Counted from the first letter of the stretch, positions 25,853 through 37,808 are shown. The stretch is 64,000 nt of DNA from Strongyloides papillosus (GCA_005656395.1 SRSI01000035.1:434001-498000); one strand, 5' to 3'. Translations and numbers: made by a program. Notes: generated from the letters alone by a model not told the origin.

Positions 25853-27019
25853 AGATGAGATTATTGAAATATCCAGCACCTGGAATTTTTTACATTAATG
25901 TCAGAGTAATTATAAATAATTATTTTTATAAGTGTTTTTAAAAATTAGTGAATAAATAAATATAAAAATATATAGTATTTGTTATTTGAATTATATGTTC
26001 AATTCATAAATGTAGCAAATTTTTTTTCAAGCTACAGCATAAACAAAAAGATTAAAACATTTTTAAAATTGGCTAAGTAACAAGATCTTTAATACGATGT
26101 ACATCAAAAGATTTAAAAGTATTTATAAAATCCTGAACCGTTGGTACCATGTTGTGTCTATAGATTTTCTTTTCTTTATTTTGCATATCTTTCTAGAATT
26201 TCTTACTGTTTTACGTTTAATGATTCCTTGTTTCCAAAAATCAATTAACGTGAAAAATTTTAAACAAAAAATGAAAAAAATGGATTACTAATAATTTATT
26301 TTCTGTCAATCGGTCAATAAATAATCGTAATTAGTTTACTGTAAATAATATATTATTCTTATTTAAAGATAAGAGGGTAATCTATTTTAAATATAGCATC
26401 ACAATGAACAAATCAACATCTATATAAGTGTAACTGTAATGATATAATTTAACGTATTTTCTTCAGATTTCTTAGTAGTATTTTTTGACTCATGTCACTT
26501 GTTTATCAAGTATTATTATTAAGTAATTTTTTTATACATTTTAAAATTATAAGATTATGTCTTAATTTTTTTAATAGAATTAGATAAAATGTTTTCAACT
26601 TATTGAAAAAAGAAATTAAAAAATGACTTAATCCTTTAGATTCAAATTTTTTATCGCTTCAAACTTATTTTTTCATCATATATCCATAAGAACTTTGTAT
26701 TTTTGAAGAAACATTTAAATCATATCTGAAATATTGTTTCTTAATGTTTGATATAGGTGTTTGAGGGAATTATTTTCATAATGCTTTACATGAAGATTAT
26801 ATAGTTTTTAATTACAATAGACATAATATTATTAAACATACTTCTGTTTTTTTAATAATTTCATTATATATTTGAAGAATAAACTTAAAAATTACTTTCA
26901 GCTGTCCGAAATTCTTATAAAAAAATAAAATATTATTTGTAGATTAGAATCCTAGTATATTAAACATATTATTCAATAAATATCTATTGTTTATTATTTA
27001 CAATCTAGGTTGATTATAA

Positions 27020-27173
27020 ACAAACTTATTATTTAACTTTTGCCGCTATTATTTATAAAAGTGGATTTTTTTGAATTAGATCATCTTTTTCTTATAACAA
27101 GACACATATTGATAAATACTAACTATTAAAATCATGATAAATTATTGTGTAATCATAAAAATATATATAAAGG
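27020..27173 (+). promoter_or_regulatory. Mosaic promoter module of family-1 copy D
   Basis: The distal part (TTATTTAACTTTTGCCGCTA and the spacer to about 27140) matches copy C. The proximal part (GTGTAATCATAAAAATATAT, TATATAAAGG, 27147-27173) is identical to copy B. The switch marks a recombination or gene-conversion boundary. Confidence 0.65.
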
Positions 27174-27222
27174 TATCTTTAAAAGACATGAACATTAGAT
27201 TTCAATTGCTTCATTTTCCAAA

Positions 27223-27507
27223 ATGTTCCTTAAATTGTATCTACCTATTATTGCTGTCGCCTTAGTAGCATTTTCATTGAATTGTTATGCTGAACTTGAC
27301 GATAGTAGTACTGATGTTTTTTATAGTGCTGAAGATGATGTAACATCAGAAACAAAATTCACAACCATTTCACCAATAATAGACATGTCTAATAGTGATT
27401 CTGAAGAATGGTCTGATGCTCTTGAAACGCTCGAAAAAAGACAAGCTTTAGATCTCCAAGGTTCATCTGATACTAATTCAAAAAAAAGAAGCATTACAGC
27501 TGCATAA
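27223..27507 (+). CDS. Family-1 secreted precursor peptide, copy D (C-terminally shortened)
   Basis: A 94-residue product. The first 53 residues differ from copy B at only one position (VFYSAEDD versus VFNSAEDD); after that the sequence diverges (SEEWSDALETLEKRQALDLQ, GSSDTNSKKRSITAA). A TAA at 27505 stands where copies B and C carry an Ala codon, and recognisable remains of the conserved tail (IIRSHHKYDLRP) continue in frame beyond it. The protein therefore keeps its signal peptide and two dibasic sites but has lost the VRGDHEYN-type tail. It may still be made and secreted; alternatively it is on the way to decay. Downstream DNA resembles that downstream of copy F, not B or C. Confidence 0.6.
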   Translation: MFLKLYLPIIAVALVAFSLNCYAELDDSSTDVFYSAEDDVTSETKFTTISPIIDMSNSDSEEWSDALETLEKRQALDLQGSSDTNSKKRSITAA

Positions 27508-28521
27508 ATAATAAGATCACATCATAAATACGATCTTAGACCAAAGGTATAAACGAATTAATAAAATTTTAAATGACATCAGTAAATTATTTATTGCATG
27601 TAACTTTTCATGTAAATGACATATAAAATATAAATAATTACTATTATAAAAGCTTATAAATGAATTAATAATTAAATCAATAAAAATATCTTCTGTTTAT
27701 TATCTTAATTTTATACTCAATTCATAGAAATAACAAATTTTTTTTACTAAGCTTCAATATGGAATATAAAATTTTAAAATATTCTTTAAGTATTAGTTAT
27801 CGAATAATTTCTGTCATTTTTTGCAGAAACTTCAAAACGATATAATTTCAAGAAGAAATTTATTTATTTTGTAATATATTATTTATTATTATCTACAATT
27901 TGTTTCTATTTATTATGTATCTTATCGATTAAAGATGTATGAATTCTTTGGTAAAAGTTTTAGGTAAATCACTAATTATTTCATCGTCTCTACTGAAGCT
28001 TCTACAATCCAAAAAGTTATATAAAGGCAAAATAAGTAGTGATTAGGTGGTGCACACCTGGAGAAAATGTTAGGTGAGAAAGAAATTTATAATTTACTCA
28101 TTTAGTTTTTTTTCTAATATTCAATGTCATATTGAAAAATAAATTTTTTTATCACTTTTTCGAATTTTGTGATTTTTTAAAGATACTAAAAATATTTATT
28201 TTTTATTGAATTTCACAAATGAACTTTAACTAGTTGTTTCCAAAGGCTCTTCGTTGTATTTGAACTATCTATAATTTGAGAAATCACTGAGCCAATTTTA
28301 CGTTATTGTCACCTACTTCTTTAAGGCTTTCTTATTGGATATATAATCTATCAGATCTGTAATAATAATTCTTTTTTACTTTATGCCATGTTTCTTATAT
28401 TTTACCATATTATTGTATTATCCAATTTTGTATTTCAGATATTGAGTCATCCACCTTAACTCTGTCATTATGTCAGCGCTACAAACACACATATCTGATA
28501 ACTGCAATCTTTTATATTTTA

Positions 28522-29060
28522 CAGGGTGGTATTTTCTAAAATATAGTTAACAAATTTTGAAAACTATATCGTAAAAAATGACTATTGTGTTACAATTAGC
28601 TTGCTACGTTATTTTAAATTTGATCCATGCGTTACGTTAAAAATAAATAATTAGTAGTAAAGATGTTAAATATATTAGAAATTGAATACAAATTGTTTTT
28701 GACAATATAGATTAAGCATAGTCTTATGTTTTCTGATGATGAATTTTTTTTCTATCATTTAATATAAAAAACTTAGTTTTAGTGAATGTATGCAAAGAAT
28801 ATGATAATTATAGAAATTTTTTGAAAAATTAAAGCACAAAAAGTAAAGAACTGTGATATATTTCTTTATTTTATAATTGTTTTTATGATAACCACCCTAC
28901 TTTTTATATTTGAATTTTTTAAATAATTAGTAACATATTTAATAGCTTCAACTAATTGACACATCAATTTTACTATAAAAAAGGCATAATTTTTTAAATT
29001 TTTTAGGAGCGAAAAATATTTCTTTATTTTATCTTCTATACTTTTCAAAAAACCACCCTG
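28522..29060. mobile_element. Short inverted-repeat element with CAGGGTGG ends (TA target)
   Basis: The left end CAGGGTGGTATTTTC (28522) and the right end, whose complement begins CAGGGTGGTTTTTTG (ending 29060), are flanked on both sides by TA (28520-28521 and 29061-29062). The arrangement is that of a Tc1/mariner-type MITE. No transposase is present. The 60-codon minus-strand frame at 28866-29048 lies inside it and is not a gene. A decayed relative lies at the equivalent place of the duplicated segment (about 36.06-36.50 kb). Confidence 0.6.
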
Positions 29061-30440
29061 TATGAAATTTCAATAGTACATAGTAAAAAGTGTTTAAGAA
29101 CTAGTTATAGAAATTTAGAAGAGTAAAAAGTTCTTCAATTTCCACGTATCTTTATGACCATATATCCATTTGAAAGTTTAGATTCACACTTAAAAACATT
29201 CCAAGATAATTGAATAAGTATTGACTTATAATACATTTATGATCATTTATGTAATCTCCATTCTCTTCATGAATTTGGAAATTTTTTCAAGACAATATAA
29301 CTTTCTAAACATTTCAGATTTTTTTAAAATTTCATACGTATTTGATATCCCAATTTCTTACTACAACATATTCCAAGATTCACCATTAGATATTAATTTT
29401 AAATGAAGTTATGAATACTTTAATAAAAAATATTATTGAAGCAATTTCTTAAATAACAATTTAGATATTATGGAAATATTTATATTTATGATAGTAAAAA
29501 GAGGCAAATATTTAATTATGTAAAACAGTATTAATAAGAGATAGCTGTTGCACTATTGTGATAGACCATGAAGAATTCCCAACCAAAGAAACACCAAGAT
29601 TATAATGCACCAAAATAAGATTTTTTAAGCAAGATATAATGTAATACCAATAAATAATATTAATAGTGATCTGTCTAAAATTTATGTTAAAAAAGAGTTC
29701 TTGTTTAAACAGTTTGTTTTATCTGTGGATGTTATTATAAATATTATTATATCATCTGAAAATTATTGAATATTTACTTTTTGTATTTTATAAAAATAAT
29801 GAAAAGTTATTCTCACTGTGGAAAAAATGAATAACGTTTGATGTTTCATAGTTTTATTTAAAATCGATTTTAAATAGAAAATTCTAAAGATGTTATAGAA
29901 AAGAAGGTAAGCTTTAGGATACGTATAAGACTGAAACAAACTATAAAATTTTGAATAAATTACTTTCTTTTGAAAAATAACAAAATTTTAAAATTTATGA
30001 AAAAAGTGATAATCATATAAATAGTCATAACTATATCATAAATTAATATTTTTTATTAGCCTTAAAATAATTTTTTGATTGAGATATTAAGTTTTCAGAT
30101 AGATTTAAGATTATTAAAATACGTTGGCATTGAAAAAAGTTACATTCATTTAAATTCTTAGGCAACTTCTCAGATACCTTGTATAGAATATTTATATTAT
30201 TCCAGCTTGCCATTACGAGCAGTACAAATATTTAATAATAACTTTGTTTTAATAAAGAATAATATCAAACAAATAAAGAAACTTGTAACTATATATATTG
30301 ATTTATTAATTAGTAATAATTAACCAAAGAGCCATGTTATGGTAAAATATTAAATTATTTTTTAATAGAAAAGTCAAGGAAAAATACAATAAGAAAAATT
30401 AATTTATAAAAAGACATATATATTATTATACTCGGAGAAT
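29061..30440. other. Spacer inside duplicated segment, with a dispersed-repeat fragment
   Basis: No gene is supportable. The stretch around 29357-29440 (CTACAACATATTCCAAGATT, then ATTAGATATT and AAGTTATGAATA) recurs with changes near 31632 and 42525-42600, so it is part of a dispersed repeat. The 61-codon frame at 29221-29406 falls in this repeat. Confidence 0.4.
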
Positions 30441-30496
30441 TTGTTATAGTGTTCGCCAAAGCAAATTTACTTTGTTTAAAAAAGTAAATTAATAAT

Positions 30497-30549
30497 ACTA
30501 TAAAAAGTTTAAAAAGTTGATATTTTATTATTCTATTTCATTACCTCTA
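30497..30549 (+). promoter_or_regulatory. Family-2 core promoter, copy 1
   Basis: The block AAGTAAATTAATAATACTAT, running into ATAAAAAG (TATA-like), lies about 45-60 bp before the start codon and is nearly identical at both family-2 loci. Confidence 0.5.
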
Positions 30550-30951
30550 ATGAATATGGTATTTATTAATAAAACGAATCTGTTATTAATTTTTACCTAC
30601 ATTATTTATACTAGTTCATTCATAGTAAGTCCAGTGGAGGAAAATTCCGAAGAAATTATTCGTAGATCTTTGGTGTCTGAGTCAGATGGATCTTTAATTT
30701 CCAAAAGCTTTGGAGATGATAGCAAATTAATTGTTAAAAGATAAAGACCAAGAAGAAGAGGACCTGGTGCTAGGAGACCTGGTGCTAGGGCACCTGCAGC
30801 TAGATGAAGAAGAAGGCAACGACAACAAGCTTTACGAAACCAAATTGCCAGATTACAACAACAAGTTACTGCACTTAAACAAGCATTAAACGGGGGTGGT
30901 GGTGTCAATAACGGCGGCAATGGAGACGATTATTACTATGAAGAAGAATAG
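30550..30951 (+). pseudogene. Family-2 secreted basic protein, copy 1, broken by two in-frame stops
   Basis: The start is the ATG at 30550 (or 30556, which aligns with the intact copy). The frame continues for 133 codons to a TAG at 30951 but is interrupted by TAA at 30742 and TGA at 30805. Before the stops: a signal peptide (LLLIFTYIIYTSSFIV), then ENSEEIIRRSLVSESDGSLI and SKSFGDDSKLIVKR. After them: an Arg/Pro/Gly-rich stretch with a duplicated RRPGAR, a Gln/Arg-rich coiled coil (RNQIARLQQQVTALKQAL), a Gly/Asn linker and GDDYYYEEE. The TAA sits where the intact copy has CAA (Gln), i.e. one C-to-T change; the TGA would need one change from CGA. The first 64 residues may still be translated as a short secreted peptide. 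Confidence 0.65.
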
Positions 30952-30999
30952 AAGTCTTTAAAAAATATTAATAGTATTATAAAAGCAATTACAATTATT

Positions 31000-31813
31000 T
31001 TTTTGAATGTCTATAGTAAAAAAATAAATTCGTTTGATTAAAATAAAAGTTTTTAATTTCCAAACATCTTTTATAAATAAAGATCTTTTAAAATGAATTC
31101 ACAACAAAAATAAACAAATTTTTCAGCTTTAGAATCTAAAAAGATAATTTAAGTAACTTGATTTGATATTAAAATTTTAAACTCAAACTTTGTAGTAAAA
31201 CAATCAAAACTTTAAATTACTTTTCTATCTAAGAAAATGAATTTAAAAAAATTTTATTTTCAACCTTTCTTATCATTTCGTTGTTTTACTTATTAATAGT
31301 AGTATTATATAGTTTCGAAATACATAATGACATAATTATTTTTGAAAATAAAGCAATATATAGAAGATATATGGTCATGTATGAATAACAATAATTTTTT
31401 ACAAAAGTTATGTTAACAATTCTAAAAAAAATGTAAAAATCCACCACCAAAAGGTAAAGAATTGTTGTAAAGTATGACATAGTGATTTTTAAAAAGGAAA
31501 ATAAATGTTAAATATTTTACATTAAATACAAGGTGACTGAAACATCCATCATAATTGCATAGAAAATTTTAATAACTTTTTTTTATATATTTCTATGATA
31601 TTATGTAAATTTAATAGCTTCACTGGTCTGCTACAACATATTTTAAGATCATTTTTGAAATTTAGGTTTAAAGAATTTATAGAAATTTTTTTAAGTGCTA
31701 TTTCTTAAAAAATGTTATTATTATTTGATAGCACAGCTTTTTTTTATGATGTATAGAAATAACCATTACTAGGAGTTAATATTAGGTTAAGTTGTGAAAA
31801 TTTTTAAGAACCA
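31000..31813. other. Downstream spacer of family-2 copy 1
   Basis: Homologous to 37.85-38.15 kb up to about 31.31 kb, where the segmental duplication appears to end. No gene is seen; the 64-codon minus-strand frame at 31286-31480 has no support. Confidence 0.4.
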
Positions 31814-32299
31814 TTATCATTCGTTAATTGGTCGTTTTGTACCTCGTTCTCAACCATTTAAAAAAGTTCATAGTAACGAAATAAGAGAAAATTGGGCGTG
31901 AACAAACTTTTTTATACTTAATAATAAATTTTTTTACTAAGTTTACTGTCATATATTTTAATTATTATTTATCATTAAATTATTCTTTGTTATTAATTGT
32001 TTTGTTATTATAGAAAGCTAAAAAAAGAAAAATAAATAATAAATTTAACGATAATTTATTAGAATTTTTAAACTGGACTTCATATTTTTAACCCTATGTT
32101 TAGTTTTTTTTTGTTTTAGAAAATTATCTCTTATTCTACCATTTATCTTAACACTATCTTTTATCAATCAATTAATATTAAATGTTTGTAAAAATATCTA
32201 AAATTTTATAAATACACTTAGTAATTTTTTTTCAAATAGTCTACAAAGAATGAAATTAACCAGGATTGAGTTACAAAACGACCAATTAACGAATGATAA
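31814..32299. mobile_element. MITE with 28-bp perfect terminal inverted repeats
   Basis: The left end (31814-31841, beginning TTATCATTCGTTAATTGGTC) and the right end (32272-32299) are perfect reverse complements over 28 bp, with partial matching beyond. The 486-bp body has no coding capacity. The outermost bases do not settle a target-site duplication, so the superfamily is not assigned. Confidence 0.65.
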
Positions 32300-33196
32300 C
32301 TACGTTTAAAAGGCAATACAATATTTTATATACGATATATAATGTCGTTGTTGTCTTACATCAATCAAGTAGAATTAAGTAAAATGTTTTGACTAAACTT
32401 ATTTAATATTGAATTACAAATGACTTTAATCTTAAAGTTCAAACAGCCTCAAATTTATTTTATTATTGTACATTCAATAGCGCTTAACATTTTTAAAAAA
32501 ATATTTAAATTATCCTTGAAATACTGTTTATTAATGCTTGATATGAATGAAATCATGCTCATAATGTTCATCATAAAAGTTATGTAGGTTATAATTGCTA
32601 AAAACATAGGATTAAAAATCCACCTCTGTATTTTCAGGTAACTTCTATATAAATTTGAAGAATAAACTTGAAAATTACATTCAACTGACCGAACTACTTA
32701 TAAAAAAAATAAAATTTTATTTAAAAACTAAATTTCTAATATATCAAACTTGTTCTTAATAAATATCTATTATTTCATTGTTTACAATTTGTTTGAAACT
32801 TTTATTGATAAGTAGGGAAAAACTAAACAAAAAAAATGATAGTAATCAGAAATTTAAAACTTACTCTCTCGTTTTGTTGGATGTTTATAACAATAGAGAG
32901 GTAAGTTTAATTTTCTATTTTTATATAACAAGGATTGTCATCATTATCTTATAAAGCATAATGATTGTTTACAAACACAATTTAAATTTATAATATCTAA
33001 AATATTATTTAACTTTTGTCATTATTATTTATAAAAGTGAACTTTTTTACTTAGATTCTCTGTTTCTTATCTTCGGATACATATTATTGTTCAATAAACA
33101 TAGAAAGTTTGATAAATTATTGTGTAATCATAAAAATGTATATTAAAATATTTCCATCTGGCGAAAACACCAGCTTCGATTTCTTCTATTTACAAG
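32300..33196. other. Family-1 spacer upstream of the copy E remnant
   Basis: Similar to the upstream spacers of the other family-1 copies, including the TTATTTAACTTTTGTCATTA block at about 33007 and TGTGTAATCATAAAAATGTA at about 33121. The TATA box is decayed (TATATTAAAATA instead of TATATAAAGG). Confidence 0.5.
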
Positions 33197-33420
33197 ATGT
33201 TCCTTAAATTTTATTTACCTTTATTACTGTTATCTTAGCAGTATTTTTGTCGAATTGTTCTGCTGAAGATGTATTATTTTCCGAGAATTGACCTGTTGAA
33301 AATTTAGGAAAAAAACTTCTAATCGTGTACAATTGGTGAAAAGAGATCATGAACATAATTTTAGAGAAAATAAAAGAAATGTATCTCAGACCAATTGAAC
33401 GAAAATATTACAACTTTTAA
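33197..33420 (+). pseudogene. Family-1 copy E, pseudogene
   Basis: Begins ATGTTCCTTAAATTTTATTT like the other copies and ends with the tail DNA of copy C (GATCATGAACATAATTTTAG, then AGAGAAAATAAAAGAAATG and the LRP codons). The reading frame is lost by a 1-nt change in the signal-peptide region, a large internal deletion (the SAEEG and linker parts are missing), an in-frame TGA near 33289 and further indels. The TATA box is degraded too. No product is expected. Confidence 0.75.
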
Positions 33421-34605
33421 AAATGAGATTATTGAAATATCCAGCACCTGAACTTTTTCACATTAATGTCAGATTATTTATAAATAATTATTTTTATAAG
33501 TGTTTATAAAAATTAGTGAAGAAATAAATTAAAAATATATAGTATTTGTTATTTTAATTATATGCTTGATTCATGGATGTAGCAAATTTTTTTCCAAGCT
33601 ATAACATAAACAAAAGATTAAAACATTCTTTAAATTAGCAAAGTTACAAGATTTTTGATATGACGTCCATCAAAAAATGTAGAAATATTTATAAAATCTT
33701 GAGTAGTTGATATTATATTTCTATCCAGAAATCTTTTTGCCTTTGTTTTTTGTATTTTTCTGGAATGTCTTACCGTTTTACGTTTAATGACTCTGTGTTT
33801 CAAAAAATCAATTAACGTGACAAAATATTAAACAGAAAATGAAAATAAATGGATTATTATTAATTTGTTGTTTGTCAAACGGTTAATAAATAATCGTCTT
33901 TAATTTTACCACAATAATATATTATTGTTATTCAAAGATAAGGTGGTAATGTATTATAAGTATAACATCATCTAGAACAAATCAACATCTATATAAGTGT
34001 AAGAAGTAATGATATAATTTATTACATTTCCTTTAGCTATCTTAGTAGTATTTTGTGACTTATGTGGCTTGTTTATTAATTATTAGTGCTAAAAATCGTT
34101 TTATTAAACATTTTAAATTTAAAAGATTATGTCTTAATTTTTTAAGTAAAATTAGATAAAATGTTTTCACTAAACATATTTAAAAACGAATTAAAAAATG
34201 ACTTAAATCTTTGAATTTAATCTCCTGCCGCTTCAAACTTATTTTTTCATCATATATTCATAAGCACTTTGTATTTTTGAAAAAATATTTAAATTATATT
34301 TGAAATATTGTTTCTTAGTGTTTAATAACGATGAAAAGAGCGGAAATATTCTCAAAACGCTTTATACGAAGATTAAATAGTTTATAATTATTATAATGAT
34401 AGTATTGTTAAACATATCTTTGTTTTTTTACATAATTTCTGTATATATTTGAAGAATAAACTCAAAAATTTCATTCAGCTGTACGAAATCCTTTTAAAAA
34501 AAATAATTATTATTTGCAGATTAAAATCTTGGTATATTTAACCTATTATTCAATAAATATCTAATGTTTTTTATTTACCTTCTAAATTTATTAAATTCAA
34601 AAAAA

Positions 34606-34750
34606 ATTATTTAACTTTTGTCATTATTATTTATAAAATTGATTTTTTTACTTAGATTTTCTGTTTTTTATAACCAGATACATATTAATAATTAACAACT
34701 ATTGAAATTTTTAAAGACTGTTATGTAATCATACAAGTGTATTTAAAGGC
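34606..34750 (+). promoter_or_regulatory. Conserved promoter module of family-1 copy F
   Basis: The upstream block TTATTTAACTTTTGTCATTA (about 34610) is followed by the proximal block TTATGTAATCATACAAGTGT with the variant TATA box TATTTAAAGG (34740-34749), about 50 bp before the ATG at 34799. Confidence 0.6.
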
Positions 34751-34762
34751 ATTTCCATTTAG

Positions 34763-35074
<312 letters not shown>

Positions 35075-35125
35075 AGAAATGAAATACTTCTTAGACCGAT
35101 GGTGAGAAATTACTATTCTGCTTAA

Positions 35126-37356
35126 AATAATATTAGTAGAATTTTTTCACATGAAACTTACCACACTAATATCAGATGAATTTTAAATAATTGTTTTTAT
35201 AAAAGTTCATAAAGAATTAATGAAGAACTCTATAAAAGTATCTTCTTTTTTTTACTTAAATTGATACTAGATTTATAAAAGTAGCAAATTTTTTTTGTCA
35301 AGCTACGATAAAAAATAGAAAAAGTTTCGAAATGTCCTTTAAGTAATATGTTGTCGTATAATCTTTGTCATTTTTTGGAAAAACTTTAAATAACATAACT
35401 TTTAAAAAATTTTATTCGACATGTAATATATCAGTCTTTATAATTTAGAATTTGTTTCTATTTATTATGCTTCTTATCGATTTTTATGTAAGAATTTCTT
35501 AGTAAAAGTTTTAGGTAAATCACTATTTACTTCATGATCTTTACTAAATCTTTTTCAATCCAAAGAGTTATAAAAAGACAAAATAGGTAGTAGTTAGGTG
35601 GAGGCAAACCTGGAGAACATTTTAGTTGAGAAAAAACTTCGTTGATTATTTCGCTCAGTTTTTTCCATTATTCAATGTCATATTGAAAAATAATTTTTCC
35701 GTCATTTTTCAAATTTTGTGATCTTTTATAGTAAAAACATTTATTTTTACCGAATTTCATAACTGAACTTTAATTGTTATTCCCTAAAGCCCTTCGTTAT
35801 ATATAGAATTTTCTAGAATTTTGGAAGCAGATTGTCCCAAATCTTACGCTATTGTTACCTATTTCTAGAAAGTTATCTTATTAGATATATAAGTTGTCAG
35901 ATTTGAAATAGTAATTCATTATATCATGCTTTCTATATTTGATCATATTTTTGTATTATCTAATTTTGTATTTCGGATATTGAGTCATCTACCTTAAATC
36001 TGTCATTCTATTAGTGCCGTAACCCCTCGTATCTGATAACTGTAAGCTCTTTTATTATATATAGTGTTTTTTCATAAGTATAGTAGGCAAATTTTAAAGC
36101 ACAATGTTCTAAAATAAAAAATGCCTATTGTGTTGCAATTAGCTTGCTAAATTAATTAAAATTTGATAAAGTTTATTATTGATAATATCTATTAAGCATA
36201 GTTATACAACTTCTGATAATAAAATATTTTTACCAATATTTAATATAAAAATACTTAGTTTTAGTAGTTGTATGTAAAGAAAATGGTACATATAAACCTT
36301 TTTTAAAAATTTAAAACAAAAAGTATGAGGAAATGTAATGTATTTTTTATTTTATAATTGTCTACATTTTTAGTACCTTCAATTAATTGACACATCAATT
36401 TACCACCGAAAACGCGAATTTTTTTTTTAATTTTTAGAGTGTGAAATATACTTCTAAATTTTGTTAACTATAATTTTTAAAAAAAAACCACCATGTATTA
36501 ATACTGATCTGTCAAATCTATATTAAATATGAGTTCTTGTTTAAATAGTTTTTTTCATTTGTGGGTGTTGTTGTAGGTGTTACTACATTATCTAAAAAAC
36601 AGTTACATATTTGCTTTTTGTATTTTATAAAAATAATTAAAAATAATGAAATGTTATTTTTACAATAAAAAAAATGAATAACGTTTGATGTTTCATTCTC
36701 TTGCCTAACATCGATATTTAATAATGATTTTAAAATAGTTTATAGAAAAGAAGTTAAGTTTTCCGATATGTAAAAAAATTGTAAGAAAATATTAAATTTT
36801 GAACAATTTATACTGCTTTGAATAATAACAAAATTTTAAAATTCATGAAAAAAATGAAGATTATGTAAATAATCATAACTATATTATAGACTAATATTTT
36901 CGCATTTGTTTTAAAATATTTTTTATTAAGATATTAAGCTTTCAAATAGATATATTATCATAAAAATACACTGAAATTCAAAAAAATTATATTCTTTCAA
37001 ATTTTCACGACAACTTCTCAGAAACTCTGTATATGATATAATATATACTATTAATGCTTGCCATTACGAACAGTACAAATATTTAGTAATAACTTTGTTT
37101 AATAATGAATAATGTCAAATAAAATCGAGAAACTCGTACTTGCATTCTTTTGATTTATTAATTAATAATAATTAATAAAAAAGCTAAGTTATGGTAAAAT
37201 ATTTCTAAATATTTAACTATTTTTTTTGTAAAAAAATTAAGAAAACATTTTAAAAAATTAGTATATTAAAAGAAACATTTATATTTTTTTGATTGCAGAA
37301 TTTGTTATTGTGTTCTCAAAAGCAAATTTACCTTGCTTAAAAAAGTAAATTAATAA
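35126..37356. repeat. Second copy of the segmental duplication (spacer part)
   Basis: Aligns by eye with 27.55-30.49 kb: for example TAGGTGGAGGCAAACCTGGA (35596) with TAGGTGGTGCACACCTGGAG (28045), and GTGTTGCAATTAGCTTGCTA with GTGTTACAATTAGCTTGCTA. It is about 0.7 kb shorter than copy 1. No extra gene is seen in it. Confidence 0.6.
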
Positions 37357-37415
37357 TACTATAAAAAGATTAAAAGTCGATATTTTATTATTCTATTTTA
37401 TTTCCTCTAATAAAT
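37357..37415 (+). promoter_or_regulatory. Family-2 core promoter, copy 2
   Basis: TACTATAAAAAG at about 37357-37367, within a block almost identical to that at the first family-2 locus, 50 bp before the ATG at 37416. Confidence 0.5.
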
Positions 37416-37808
37416 ATGGTATCCATTAATATAAGGATACTTATATTAATTTTTGCCTTCATTATTTTTACTAGTGCATTCATAGTAAAAACAATGGAGG
37501 AAAATTCCGAAGCAATTATCCGTAGATCTTTGATGACTAATTCAGACCAATCTTTAATTTCTAAAAGTTTTGGAGATGATAATGAATCAGTTTTTAAAAG
37601 ACAAGCAAAAAAAAGAAAAAGACCTGCACCTCCAAAAAGAAGAAGAAGAAAAAGAAAACAAAAGAAAAAACAACAACAATTAAAAGATAAAATTAAAGAT
37701 CTACAAAATCAAATTGATTCAATAACAGGAAATTTAAACAACAACCAAAATGACAACACCGAAGGGGACATCTACTACTATGAAGATGATGCTAAAAAGA
37801 AATTTTAA
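37416..37808 (+). CDS. Family-2 secreted protein with Lys/Arg-rich region and coiled coil, intact
   Basis: This is a 130-residue single-exon protein. The signal peptide covers about 1-26 (ILILIFAFIIFTSAFIVKTM). Next is an acidic/neutral propeptide-like part (ENSEAIIRRSLMTNSDQSLI, SKSFGDDNESVFKR) with RR and KR sites. The middle, about residues 68-90, is extremely basic (KKRKRPAPPKRRRRKRKQKK). A Gln/Lys coiled coil (QQLKDKIKDLQNQIDSITG) follows, then an Asn linker and the acidic Tyr tail GDIYYYEDD. The basic part could bind nucleic acid, glycosaminoglycan or membranes, or act as a nuclear localisation signal if the protein enters cells; nothing in the sequence decides this. No known family is recognised. 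The conserved core IIRRSL plus SLISKSFGDD defines the family with the broken copy at 30.55 kb. Confidence 0.65.
   Translation: MVSINIRILILIFAFIIFTSAFIVKTMEENSEAIIRRSLMTNSDQSLISKSFGDDNESVFKRQAKKRKRPAPPKRRRRKRKQKKKQQQLKDKIKDLQNQIDSITGNLNNNQNDNTEGDIYYYEDDAKKKF

Noticed and set aside
30606..30920. 104-codon minus-strand frame with Leu/Ala/Pro-rich sequence
   Set aside because: Antisense of the family-2 Arg/Gln-rich region, which has a conserved paralogue on the plus strand.
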